From Agelas oroides (Eukaryota; Porifera; Demospongiae; Agelasida; Agelasidae), in contig OX422183.1 of assembly GCA_949130485.1 (NCBI GenBank), positions 16,636,420 through 16,700,419 on the forward strand: 64,000 nt of DNA. Direction: 5' to 3'. Below are positions 45,801 through 50,905 of this stretch, in pieces (position 1 is the stretch's first letter; every line of letters starts with the position of its first letter). Position numbers and translations under genes: made by a program. A model generated the notes under the pieces. That model was not told the DNA's origin. It made no database searches and saw only the letters and a list, made by a program, of their open reading frames with translations.

Positions 45801-45847
45801 GGAAAAAGGCTTGCAATAAGATTCAGCACAGTAGTGATGTGCAAGAT
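15805..45847 (-). CDS. Putative Ig-FN3-transmembrane-ankyrin receptor (whole gene span; first exon not found)
   Basis: Assembled by eye from about 30 exons with canonical splice sites and fully compatible phases; about 840 residues without the first exon. Order: hydrophobic leader (45799-45847), Ig-like domain (43203-43613), FN3-like domain (40696-40989), Pro/Thr stalk (38944-38988), membrane helix (38296-38420), charged spacer from 14 exons of 24-60 bp (36380 down to 25374), nine ankyrin units (24866 down to 18280), two short tail exons, stop at 15805. Extracellular joints are phase 1, cytoplasmic joints phase 0. The layout predicts a single-pass surface receptor whose cytoplasmic ankyrin stack binds a partner protein. 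Ligand and function are unknown. It could instead be two neighbouring genes (Ig/FN3/TM and ankyrin) split somewhere in the spacer; continuous strand and phase argue against that. No transcript evidence is available. Confidence 0.7.
16385..16505 (+). repeat. Dispersed repeat with a conserved reading
   Basis: Shares a block with the complement of 27624-27735; the tail also matches 6300-6345. Both longer copies read VST(S)IV.YSDFT and LSKA.LF in an open frame, so an old coding exon or a transposon body is possible. Not recognised. Confidence 0.4.
16680..16693. promoter_or_regulatory. RFX X-box match
   Basis: GTTGCCATGGTAAC fits the RFX consensus GTNRCC-N2-RGYAAC perfectly and is a near-palindrome. 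It lies in the intron or 3' region of the receptor gene. Function is unknown; chance or repeat origin is possible. Confidence 0.35.
16836..16901 (-). CDS. Receptor tail exon
   Basis: 66 bp, phase 0, with acceptor TTTTATAG and donor GTAAGTTG. Encodes MKVWKEGDNIRMTVYEDNET with one flanking residue each side. No known domain. Confidence 0.55.
17200..17345. repeat. Dispersed repeat (pair with 48494-48626)
   Basis: Contains GCCAATACCAGGCCTCATCA followed by GCTACGCTGGGGTGACC, almost identical to 48580-48620; the flanking ACAATCAACGAACCACATCT also matches. Lies in a receptor intron. Confidence 0.55.
17361..18060. repeat. Dispersed element with GACAGTCTTGTGTAGAAATC end
   Basis: Starts GACAGTCTTGTGTAGAAATC and ends with a GGGTGTGGCTTGC segment. 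The parts recur at 20581-20820. Isolated starts occur near 18917, 21195, 32733 and 36420. No coding potential seen. Confidence 0.4.
18280..18396 (-). CDS. Receptor exon: degenerate ninth ankyrin unit
   Basis: 117 bp, phase 0, donor GTAAGTGTG. Reads MTPRDLADESGHVNIKTFLE and continues with a charged tail instead of a second full helix pair. This is typical of a capping repeat at the end of an ankyrin stack. Confidence 0.75.
19530..19628 (-). CDS. Receptor exon: ankyrin repeat 8
   Basis: 99 bp = 33 residues, donor GTAAGTGA. RTPIHIAAKEGHEYSVRTLV then KKGADISIKDDAR. TPxHxAA and GADI are ankyrin signatures. Confidence 0.85.
19762..19848. repeat. X-box-ended small element
   Basis: One end is a perfect palindrome GTTACCTAGGTAAC (19766-19779); the other reads GCATAGGTAACAGG. 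The interior, on the minus strand, contains AAGAGAGAGATGAACAAC, as in 29603-29680. Intronic. Confidence 0.5.
20240..20341 (-). CDS. Receptor exon: ankyrin repeat 7
   Basis: 102 bp = 34 residues. MTPLHVAVERGDRINIMKYL then LNKGADINVTDSYG. Donor GTAAAGTT is weaker than its neighbours'. Confidence 0.85.
20953..21054 (-). CDS. Receptor exon: ankyrin repeat 6
   Basis: 102 bp = 34 residues, donor GTAAGTAAG. RTPLHVAVEEGQECTVESLV then EKFEADINSNDIDG. The usual GAD is replaced by EAD. Closely related to the exon at 22642. Confidence 0.85.
21296..21940. mobile_element. Possible piggyBac-like remnant with tandem palindromes
   Basis: TTAACCTCAAACGCGGG near 21316 resembles the end of the 45912-46578 element. 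The far part carries two copies of the 16-bp palindrome GACGCGTATACGCGTC (21857-21872 and 21901-21916). The right terminus is not resolved. GC-richer than its surroundings. Confidence 0.3.
22096..22203 (-). CDS. Receptor exon: ankyrin repeat 5
   Basis: 108 bp = 36 residues, donor GTAAGTGC. MTPFHAAAKRGRCEKVLGLL then IDKGGATCINIKDEDG. Three residues longer than the 33-residue consensus, as in its sister exon at 23023. Confidence 0.88.
22642..22740 (-). CDS. Receptor exon: ankyrin repeat 4
   Basis: 99 bp = 33 residues, donor GTAAGTACG. RTPLHVAVRGGLECTVEFLV then NRGADLTIQDYCG; consensus ankyrin positions are intact. Confidence 0.88.
23023..23130 (-). CDS. Receptor exon: ankyrin repeat 3
   Basis: 108 bp = 36 residues. 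MTPFHVAAERGRCEEILGYL then IDKGGDKSMNITDEDG. Sister of the exon at 22096, pointing to a two-exon duplication. Confidence 0.88.
23826..23924 (-). CDS. Receptor exon: ankyrin repeat 2
   Basis: 99 bp = 33 residues. RTALHVAVERTRTEIVKYLV then DREADITIKDDNG. Gly of the first turn is Thr and GAD is EAD; otherwise canonical. Confidence 0.85.
24768..24866 (-). CDS. Receptor exon: ankyrin repeat 1
   Basis: 99 bp = 33 residues, donor GTATAAG, acceptor ATTAG. EYPLHMAAKKGNLDKVKRLV then DEGADINIKDNNE. First unit of the stack after the spacer. Confidence 0.85.
25374..25433 (-). CDS. Receptor spacer exon before the ankyrin stack
   Basis: 60 bp, phase 0, donor GTAAGTCC. DKDVPESSPALSGSITSGAT: a Ser/Pro/Thr-rich linker, a possible phosphorylation-rich hinge. 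A poly-C run lies in the downstream intron (about 25290-25310). Confidence 0.6.
26203..26235 (-). CDS. Receptor spacer exon, basic
   Basis: 33 bp, phase 0, donor GTAAACAG, acceptor TATATGCAG. RSRRRRHILLQ. Very basic; its length equals the other 11-residue spacer exons. Moderately supported. Confidence 0.45.
27329..28226. mobile_element. Element with TIRs made of GCGCAATCTCGAGATTGCGC palindromes
   Basis: About 100-bp TIRs: left end GTGTATATGTTCCGCGCAAT, right end its complement. Both arms and inner flanks contain repeated units centred on CTCGAG. One perfect 20-bp palindrome GCGCAATCTCGAGATTGCGC lies at 27436-27455, and a 30-bp unit with ACACGTGTTACGCAATC is doubled at about 28067-28127. The unique middle holds an ATG-starting 30-codon frame (27770) without recognisable function. 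Lies in a receptor intron. Target duplication not identified. Confidence 0.7.
28759..28794 (-). CDS. Receptor spacer microexon
   Basis: 36 bp, phase 0, donor GTAACTG, acceptor TGTGCAG. EKIKRIHERARK, helical and charged. Confidence 0.6.
28925..28985. repeat. Tandem duplication of about 30 bp
   Basis: ATTGTTATAGTGTGGCAGTA followed by GCCACAC occurs twice head to tail. The unit contains the small inverted pair GTGTGGC/GCCACAC. Confidence 0.7.
29603..29680. repeat. X-box-ended small element (best copy)
   Basis: Inverted ends GTTACCTAGGCAAC (29609-29622) and GTTGCCTAGGTAAC (29661-29674) each fit the RFX X-box consensus. The interior holds AGAAGAGAGATATGAGCAAC. Members also at 5848, 15452 and 19762. 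Confidence 0.6.
29713..29745 (-). CDS. Receptor spacer microexon
   Basis: 33 bp, phase 0. EEHERELQALK, closely related to the VKMKEDHEKELQTLK exons of the 149-bp array; potential coiled coil. Confidence 0.65.
30640..30663 (-). CDS. Receptor spacer microexon (24 bp)
   Basis: 24 bp, phase 0, donor GTAAACAC, acceptor CTGTACAG. EEELWILK. A decayed duplicate lies at 35699-35721. Confidence 0.5.
31113..31145 (-). CDS. Receptor spacer microexon
   Basis: 33 bp, phase 0, donor GTAAGCAT. DPKQRRQPTEK. Paralogue of the exon at 36107 (DLEQRSHRTEK), within an intragenic duplication of about 550 bp (30576-31165 with 35641-36165). Confidence 0.6.
31227..31756. mobile_element. piggyBac-like non-autonomous element
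   Basis: TTAA at 31227-31230 and 31753-31756. Inner ends CCCTTTAGGTCC and complement CCCTTTAAGTCC form TIRs. The paralogous sequence at 44583-44586 keeps a single TTAA (GCAATACTTAAGCAAAAG), so it is a true empty site. About 522 bp, no transposase. It carries a tandem pair of ATAGTTCAATGTCAAA near its right end. Confidence 0.88.
32142..32193. mobile_element. Small TAGTCTC-family element
   Basis: TAGTCTCATTCCCAGA and TCTGAGAGCAAGACTA ends. Flanks GTGCACATG and GTGCACACA agree at 7 of 9 positions. A relative lacking the left TAG sits at 44983-45033 in the paired repeat. Confidence 0.55.
32408..32655. mobile_element. MITE with CCGTATAGCGGGAAACTTT ends
   Basis: Inverted ends CCGTATAGCGGGAAACTTT at left and the complement at right, with TA on both sides (Tc1/mariner-type target). 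The interior repeats GAGAAAACTTTCGCGAAT three to four times. Confidence 0.8.
33139..33171 (-). CDS. Receptor spacer microexon
   Basis: 33 bp, phase 0, acceptor AATTTCAG, donor GTAAACAA. GDHQRRLQEVQ, related to the array exons (DHEKELQTL). Confidence 0.6.
33382..33426 (-). CDS. Receptor spacer exon, array unit 1
   Basis: 45 bp, phase 0, donor GTAAGCAA, acceptor GTGCAG. VKMKEDHEKELQTLE; differs from the other units only in the last residue (E for K). Confidence 0.75.
33531..33575 (-). CDS. Receptor spacer exon, array unit 2
   Basis: VKMKEDHEKELQTLK, with intact splice sites. Highly charged and alpha-helical, heptad-compatible. Confidence 0.75.
33680..33724 (-). CDS. Receptor spacer exon, array unit 3
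   Basis: Same 15 residues as unit 2 and same splice sites. Confidence 0.75.
33829..33873 (-). CDS. Receptor spacer exon, array unit 4
   Basis: Same 15 residues as unit 2 and same splice sites. Confidence 0.75.
33978..34022 (-). CDS. Receptor spacer exon, array unit 5
   Basis: Same 15 residues as unit 2. The upstream intron diverges from the array after about 34055. Confidence 0.75.
34551..34713. repeat. 31-bp minisatellite, about five copies
   Basis: Unit like GACAAGATACACGTGCCATT followed by ACGGCAGCGAG. Unit starts at about 34584, 34615, 34646, 34677 and 34708. Intronic. Confidence 0.8.
34999..35643. mobile_element. TIR element with CGGGCAAGTGGAAAA ends
   Basis: Left CGGGCAAGTGGAAAACACTG and right complement CGGTCAAGTGGAAAATACTG. 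A related, right-truncated copy lies at 43998-44520 in the same orientation. Repeated GGAAACGGAAGTACGGAAGT motifs follow the left end. No transposase seen; target duplication unclear. Confidence 0.65.
35699..35721 (-). pseudogene. Dead duplicate of the 24-bp microexon
   Basis: Aligned with the exon at 30640-30663. It has lost one base next to the donor and contains an in-frame TGA (EEAL then stop). It can only be skipped if the gene is active. Confidence 0.6.
36107..36139 (-). CDS. Receptor spacer microexon
   Basis: 33 bp, phase 0, donor GTAAACAT. DLEQRSHRTEK; paralogue of 31113-31145. Confidence 0.6.
36351..36380 (-). CDS. First spacer microexon after the membrane helix
   Basis: 30 bp, phase 0, donor GTAAGCAG, acceptor TTGTGTACAG. 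DSVYELQAVE. Holds the only Tyr among the spacer microexons identified. Confidence 0.55.
36923..37046. mobile_element. TAGCGTTGTTCCCAG-ended element
   Basis: Inverted ends AGCGTTGTTCCCAGGCCTTC / GAAGGCCTGGTAACAAGGCT enclose a second inverted pair around GACGGTGGGAAGG. Flanks GATTTGCAT and AATTTGCAG share 7 of 9 bases. Variant of the TAGTCTCG family. Confidence 0.5.
37050..38295. other. Receptor intron, nothing else recognised
   Basis: No convincing exon on either strand and no clear repeat boundaries. Confidence 0.4.
38296..38420 (-). CDS. Receptor transmembrane exon
   Basis: 125 bp; enters in phase 1 and leaves in phase 0 (donor GTCAGG, slightly unusual). About 30 small hydrophobic residues (YAATIVGALVGAAIGSAVVG, then AVAGAIFVAVCIAC) are followed by YRKKKKK, the expected stop-transfer on the cytoplasmic side. 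GxxxGxxxG spacing recurs through the helix. Confidence 0.85.
38944..38988 (-). CDS. Receptor stalk exon
   Basis: 45 bp, phase 1 to 1. CEPRATTDPPPETP, a Pro/Thr-rich juxtamembrane stalk. Phases fit both neighbours exactly. Confidence 0.7.
39156..39830. mobile_element. Tigger/pogo-like non-autonomous element
   Basis: Ends TACAGTGGAACCCTGCC and complement TACAGTGGAGCTCC, flanked by TA. The CAGTGGA(A/G)C terminus is characteristic of Tigger/pogo. About 675 bp, no transposase frame. Intronic. Confidence 0.75.
39889..40461 (+). repeat. Arm of a dispersed inverted pair (with 47013-47515)
   Basis: Complementary to 47013-47515 in order: GCTCGCTACCAAACTTGCTA (39948), TCTGATGGTAAGCAATCC (40109), CACTTGCAGTTAAAGCGCTC (40225), AATCCCATGCCTTAAT (40433). 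About 75-80% similar, and decayed frames in both. Origin not recognised. Confidence 0.6.
40696..40989 (-). CDS. Receptor FN3-like exon
   Basis: 294 bp, phase 1 to 1, 97 complete codons. Begins TPPVTERSL; contains VSVTIEIEEIQDVAPLTYKL, a Cys-rich loop (DGCALEECPMF) and a final LEYTASLTVSNDCGSDSTT strand pair. The LxY/ASLTVSNxxG ending resembles the F-G strands of fibronectin III domains. Two extra Cys pairs are atypical, so an Ig-related fold is an alternative. Several N-glycosylation sequons are present (NVS, NIT). Confidence 0.75.
41000..42225. other. Receptor intron, nothing else recognised
   Basis: No exon passed a splice-site, phase and domain test here. Confidence 0.4.
42226..42545. mobile_element. 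Tigger/pogo-like element, second copy
   Basis: Starts TACAGTAAACCATCAATATT then CGGACACC, the counterpart of the terminus at 558-592; the interior matches 240-420. The right end is not clear. Confidence 0.6.
43203..43613 (-). CDS. Receptor Ig-like exon with GC donor
   Basis: 411 bp, phase 1 to 1, 136 complete codons. N-terminal Cys pair (GGCAPNSCERTP), then an Ig pattern: PPYVCHSEEIEFSCEV (B strand Cys), ISLQWVSEPD (C strand Trp), SNLRSVLTFTPA (E strand), DSVTVVCGDQ (F strand Cys). The exon must end at ACAG to keep phase, which makes the donor GCAAGT: a GC-AG intron with the strong AG|GCAAGT context usual for that class. The usual DxAxYxC Tyr is Thr. Confidence 0.8.
43998..44520. mobile_element. 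CGGGCAAGTGGAAAA element, truncated copy
   Basis: Direct-orientation relative of 34999-35643 lacking the right terminus; it runs into the long repeat that starts at 44537. Confidence 0.6.
44537..45270. repeat. Long dispersed repeat, copy with empty piggyBac site
   Basis: Pairs with 31183-32350. The unoccupied TTAA is at 44583-44586. Confidence 0.7.
45479..45745. mobile_element. MITE with about 97-bp TIRs
   Basis: The left arm starts ACAAGACTTAAAAAACATTA and includes AGGGATGGTATGCCAAAAAG; the right arm is its complement. A relative with only the right part lies at about 32815-32985. Confidence 0.75.
45799..45847 (-). CDS. Receptor leader exon (signal-peptide core)
   Basis: 49 bp: 16 codons plus one base, matching the phase-1 entry of the Ig exon. 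ILHITTVLNLIASLFP is a hydrophobic core with a plausible cleavage region. It has no ATG, so an upstream exon must supply the start; none could be assigned. Acceptor TTTTGTTCCATACAG and donor GTACTGAC are acceptable. Confidence 0.55.
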
Positions 45848-45911
45848 CTGTATGGAACAAAACACATTAAAAATTCATATACACTTATAATGGCAAAAAA
45901 CAGTTTAGCAA

Positions 45912-46578
45912 TTAACCCTTTGAACGCGGAAGTGATTTTATTCATGACAGTTTATTAACTCGGAAGTTGTTCCATATCAACGTTATTGACTCGAACGGTT
46001 TTAGTGACAAGCGTGCTAACAGTAAAAAGTCTTTGGCTGTTCTAGTGGCTTGATTTGTATAGATAGGGTGCAAATAGGCTGCAATAGTTTATCTAAATGG
46101 CTGATAAGTGCGTAGTAAGTCATTTCTACTTGTTTGAAGCCATTTTGTGCTGACTATACATTGTAGCTTCGAGCGGTTGGAAATGTTGCCGATTTTCTCA
46201 CCTGATACCCCCAGCCACGGTAAAATCAGCCGATTTACAAGTTATTTGAAGCTATTACTCCTACCTGAAGTCAAATATGGAGAACGCTTGCTCCCTGTGG
46301 GCGAGAAAAAGCTTCGTGTGTTTGGCAGCCCTCGGCTCATTGACGATACCCAGCGAATAAGTACCGCCTCTTCCTGTCTTTCTAGCCGATGATATCAGTC
46401 AAAAGGTGTGGCCTAGCCTCATTAGCACTTATCATGGAGGGGCCTACCCTCAAATCTCGTTAAGCTTCTTAGCTTCGCGAGGAAAGCGCACGAACTTATT
46501 GTGAGCATATATGGTCGCCGCGACGACCGGAAGTTTAATGTGACCATATATATATGGTCACCGCGTTCAGAAGGTTAA
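45912..46578. mobile_element. piggyBac-like non-autonomous element
   Basis: TTAA at both borders (45912-45915 and 46575-46578), with TIRs CCCTTTGAACGCGG and complement CCTTCTGAACGCGG. Subterminal repeats near the right end carry ATATGGTCGCCGCGACGACC and ATATATATATGGTCACCGCG. No transposase. Confidence 0.8.
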
Positions 46579-47012
46579 ACCCCCAAATGTTACAGAATGC
46601 CGTAGTCCATTGCAAGAAGCTCACCATAGCAGAGCTCCTATGGCTTACATGTTCACCAAAGAGGGGGTTGGGCACACTTTTTAAGTGTTTATGCATTCAT
46701 CCATGGAAGAGTACCCTCCTTTAATTGTCAGCTGCAAACACTTGTTGCAAGCTTCTTGATTAGGCACATCTGTTTATGTAGCAGTAAAGCACTATTACGC
46801 TCTTATGGTACCTTGGTGTTTCTAGCTCATTAGGATGCAAAGGTGGACAACACATGATTGTGCACTAAGCCTCTAGGAATGTCATTTGGTGCTGCAATAA
46901 GTAACGTGGCCTTGCTCCAACCTGCCATGCAGTGTGCTGAAGCAAATACATTGGGCAGACAACATTATTACAAACCTGCCAGCCCTTGAATGATGTCCTG
47001 GCAAAACTCAGC
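46579..47012. other. Intergenic, nothing recognised
   Basis: Possible location of the missing receptor first exon; no exon could be justified. Confidence 0.35.
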
Positions 47013-47515
47013 ACTCAGGGCGATTAAGGCATGGGATTTAATTTTCATGTAACCACAATGTAAAGCCCATGTGACTAATGGAAGTGGGGGCAACCATAAA
47101 ATGTGAGCGAGGTAATCCGGCTTTCTATATTGTTCTCTGCAACTATATCGTTGTAATATCCCAGTGATTGAGTTCCACAGCCTACGTATGTAGGACACAG
47201 AAGCGTAGTCTTTATATGCCGTTCAGCGATCGAGCGCTTCAACTGCAAGTGAGCTTTGTAGTCTCTACTGCCAACCATGCGCATGAGGATTGCTTACCAT
47301 CAGACAATACCAAAACTTTCTGGAAGAAGGTAAGCTTGTTGTTGTTGGTGTTTCAATTCTGTAGCATGCGTACTGTCTTGTCGTTATCCAATGTTTATGA
47401 TACTGTATAGTACCTTCAGTTGAATTTGTATAGCAAGTTTGGTAGCGAGCAAACGTCCTCTTCTGTCCCACCTTTGACGATATATTCTCAAATATTAGCA
47501 TAATTGATATTAGTG
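47013..47515 (-). repeat. Arm of a dispersed inverted pair (with 39889-40461)
   Basis: Minus-strand frames of 60-80 codons survive here (e.g. LQLKRSIAERHIKTTLL) but are not conserved in the partner, so no gene is called. Confidence 0.55.
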
Positions 47516-48491
47516 GTAATTGATAGCCATGACCACAAATGCAGTTTCCATGGTATCGTTCATCTAGCCTAGTTTTATCTGATTTCCATACACATTATTG
47601 ATTTTTATAAATACCTGTGTATCTAATGCATAAATGACATGTCCCATGCCTTAGTTCGCCTGAGCACTTCGAATGTAGGGCTGAATTGCATCTCTAGAAG
47701 TTTTGCATGGGGAACTTCGACTCCCAATTTGGCAAAGGGAAGATATAATACGTATGTAGAAAATAAAAGGAAGTGGCTATTCGAGTGTATGATCAAGTGC
47801 TGTCCTTGTTTGCTGTTTAGTGGTGGGTATTTATTCAAGTGAACTTTGAGCCTATGCAGGAAGCTGAACAAAATGTTGGGGATGGGTACTCTTTAGCAAG
47901 GCTATGGTAGAGTTCTGCATGCATACATTTTGTATACTGCATGCACCTGACAAGGCCCAGTTAGACTGAAACTGTGGTCATGCATTAGTGAAATTGAAGT
48001 GTTTGCACACCAAACTGAGTGATGTGGCTATAATGAAGCACCATTCTGAAAGCAATCTTTACACCAGTCCTAGAATGCATGGCTTAATCCAAACCATACA
48101 ACATGGATTCTAGACTACATGTTAGTCCAAAATTTGAGGTGCTTGTATCACAGGAACAAACTTGCCTTGTGTTGCTGCTGTGTACATATTTCGATTGCCC
48201 ACCCATACTTTCAGTTTCAAACTCAGATTTCTCCATACATGGGTATATAAACCATGCACAAACACTAGCAAGTCTGAAAAAGGGACTACATCCCAAAAAT
48301 ACGCTACGCTATATATAGCAATGCTCATTTTCTGCATCTACGCACCATTTTGATGATGATGATGATGTAGATGAGATGTTGGAAACTGATATCGGATGTT
48401 GGAGACTTGTGGCAGCTACCTCAGCCTGCAAAACAATATAGGATAGTTCAGTGGTATCCAATTTCAATACCAGTGAATAACATACAATTAA
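47516..48491. other. Intergenic, nothing recognised
   Basis: Short overlapping frames on both strands; no domain or splice support. A short GATGAT run lies near 48354. Confidence 0.35.
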
Positions 48492-49330
48492 GTGAATTTA
48501 TTCCATGCACGAACAATCAATGAACCACATCTCCCTGAAATAAAAATGGCAGGCCTAGAAGTATGTGCAGAATGCTTGTTAGCCAATACCAGGCCTCATC
48601 AGCTGCGCTGGGGTGACCAGAAGATGCTATCTCACGCACAAATGCAGTCAGGTGACAGGCCTTATCCTTGCAACAGGTAGAAGCTCCTTGATATAATTGT
48701 CATGTGTTGTATAAGCGAGATATTGCACGATATCGTTTGAACTCACCTATTTATGCTGCACATAAATCAACCAGCGTAGTTTATGGAAAGAAACATGAAA
48801 TATATTTATATCTCGAGAACTACTCAACACACAAACTCCGGACAAGTACCAGCATGTAGCCAAGAGCCTGTAGATTCTACTGATGCTAATATGGTGGAGA
48901 CTTCAACTTGTTTGGAGACAACACAGCAAGAAATGACAAATTTCACCGTCCGATATCGATCGAATCGGACTGGTCCATGTTCAGCTGCGCCCCTGAGTGT
49001 TCAAAGCAGCTACCGCTACCAAAATGTATTGCGAATTGGGGAGGTCTTGGGGCATCGTATCGATGCTAAAATCTCTCCAAAAGCAGCTTCAGAGAAGGCA
49101 CAAACAACAGTGTCTGATAATACATACACTTTTCCGAATATTGATGTTTTTCGGACGACCATTTTATCGCTTCTAGCGCCAACAGGAAACAATGCGCGGG
49201 CGTCATTTTTGGCACACCAGGTACCACGTACCTCAGCTACAGTCTTGTGGTATTGCCGAATGTTTACGCAGTTTTCCCTCCACGTTTGAGTGTCCGAATA
49301 CACCTGTCGTCCAATGATTGCTAACTTACT
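48492..49330 (+). mobile_element. Composite repeat with zinc-finger-like remnant and Tigger-like body
   Basis: The first part (48494-48626) pairs with 17200-17345. It is followed by a reading LSHAQMQSGDRPYPCN, which resembles a C2H2 finger linker (H...H-TGERPYxC) with the second His replaced. The later part (48783-49330) matches the interior of the elements at 1-592 and 42226-42545. A 168-codon frame crosses it but follows the repeat, not a domain. Confidence 0.4.
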
Positions 49331-49624
49331 CTACAAACCTGACCACTGCAACCATTATGCAATATACATATCCACTTGTAACAAGTGTCAAAAAAAAGCT
49401 AACCTAGCTAGCTGTCACAAAATTGTGAGCACAGTACAGAGTCGAAATTGTCAAAGATAACATGTGGAAACACACCCCACTCACCAAGCTACCCTGGCCA
49501 AATAGACTAAACTGAAGGATCAAACATACTTGACAAACCAAACATGCTATAAAGTTTAGAAACCATACACCAATATACAGCCAGCCTGGCTGTACCTTCA
49601 ACAGGTAGCTTGGAATGTGAACTG

Positions 49625-50011
49625 TGTGCGGGCTAGTCTCGTCCCCAGACACCAAATTTTTCGCGCGTGCCCTGCGGCCTTGTCGAAAAATAGGGTCTGG
49701 ACACGTTCACTGGTAAAACTGGGGCGTAATCATACGGACGTATTGGCATGTTGTCGCACCAATCAGATTGTTCAGGTAAAGTAAATTGCGTTATGCGTCA
49801 TCACAAATAGCCAGCTTGCAAATTTTTTGGTGCCAAAGCAAACGCTGCCGGTAGCTGATAATATAATTAACACCTACAATTACCCAATTTACTGACCGCC
49901 GTATGTAAACTTGCCCCAGTTTTCGTAGTGAAAGTGTCCAGACCCTATTTTTCGATGAGTCCGCAGGGCGCGTGCGAAAAATTTGGTCTGGGGATGAGAC
50001 TATGTGCGGGC
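49625..50011. mobile_element. TAGTCTCG-family element with perfect 9-bp target duplication
   Basis: Element 49634-50002 with ends TAGTCTCGTCCCCAGAC and complement TAGTCTCATCCCCAGAC. The TIRs extend about 110 bp (through AAAATAGGGTCTGGACAC). TGTGCGGGC flanks both sides (49625-49633 and 50003-50011). Confidence 0.88.
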
Positions 50012-50292
50012 ATTTGTGTGAGCGTGTAAGAGTAGGGGGGGTCTTGGGGCATGCTCCCCCACCCCCCCCCCCCCCCCACGAAATTTTTTAAAAATTAGAC
50101 ACTCAAACTGTATCCAACAAAGGCTATGACTATTCACGAACCATCCACAAGGCTACAAACGGTTGGTAAGGGAAGGAGGAAGGTCTGGTACTTAACAAGT
50201 CAGGGAAAGCATGTGTACCTACTGTTGAACAATGCAATTTTCATATATTATTATGATATATCAGTCGTACGTATTCCGCATTGTATTGGTAG

Positions 50293-50469
50293 GGTCAAAG
50301 TTCTAGCAGCCATACACTCGCACTGGGACTGACTTCTGTTGCCATTAATGAGTCAGAGCTTGAGGATCCTGAAATCTATACTGAAGAAATTGGTGACTAC
50401 ACCATTGCGAAGGAGGATGAGGAATTTACTGATGAGACCATTTTGCTGACACTGATCAGTTTACTCTAA
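50293..50469 (+). CDS. Unrecognised acidic open-frame fragment
   Basis: An open frame without a clear start reads SELEDPEIYTEEIGDYTIAK then EDEEFTDETILLTLISLL and a stop. Strongly acidic and unlike the surrounding composition; could be a gene or transposon fragment. No domain recognised and no partner exons found. Confidence 0.2.
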   Translation, partial: GQSSSSHTLALGLTSVAINESELEDPEIYTEEIGDYTIAKEDEEFTDETILLTLISLL

Positions 50470-50524
50470 TCAATGAAGAACTACTCACAGGTGTGGCAGC
50501 AGCAAGTCAAAGGTGGTCAGGCCA

Positions 50525-50905
50525 TTATACCATATTTCTTCGAATAAACGCTGCCCTCAAATAGTAGCCGTACAATCCGAAGCTCTTGAACAAGATAAAT
50601 GCCTCCAATAGTAGCCGCGGCTAGTAAATGTGGCACGTACACGTGTGTGAATGATTTCTGACGATGGTCACCATGCTAGCGCTAGGACTGTTTGCATTAT
50701 ACAAGTCATTCCCACGGCTGACAGCAAGACTGAGAGGCTGCGCGTACTACTGACAGCGTCTAGCAACTGTCACCATCTCACTCGTACGTACCTTCTCCAC
50801 CCATCGTTCCAAAGAAATAAATGCCGCCCTTGAATAGTAGCCGCACAAAACGAGCAGCGAAAAAAATAGTAACTGCGGCATCTGATCGACGAAATAAAGT
50901 ATATG
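50525..50905. mobile_element. Probable MITE with AATAAATGCCGCC..TAGTAGCCG repeats
   Basis: TTTCTTCGAATAAACGCTGC...AATAGTAGCCG, GATAAATGCCTCCAATAGTAG and AAATAAATGCCGCCCTTGAA repeat the same theme at both ends in the same orientation. Element type and borders unresolved. Confidence 0.45.

Noticed and set aside
48783..49289. 168-codon frame
   Set aside because: Follows the same repeat family; no domain, and the frame is not conserved in the other copies.
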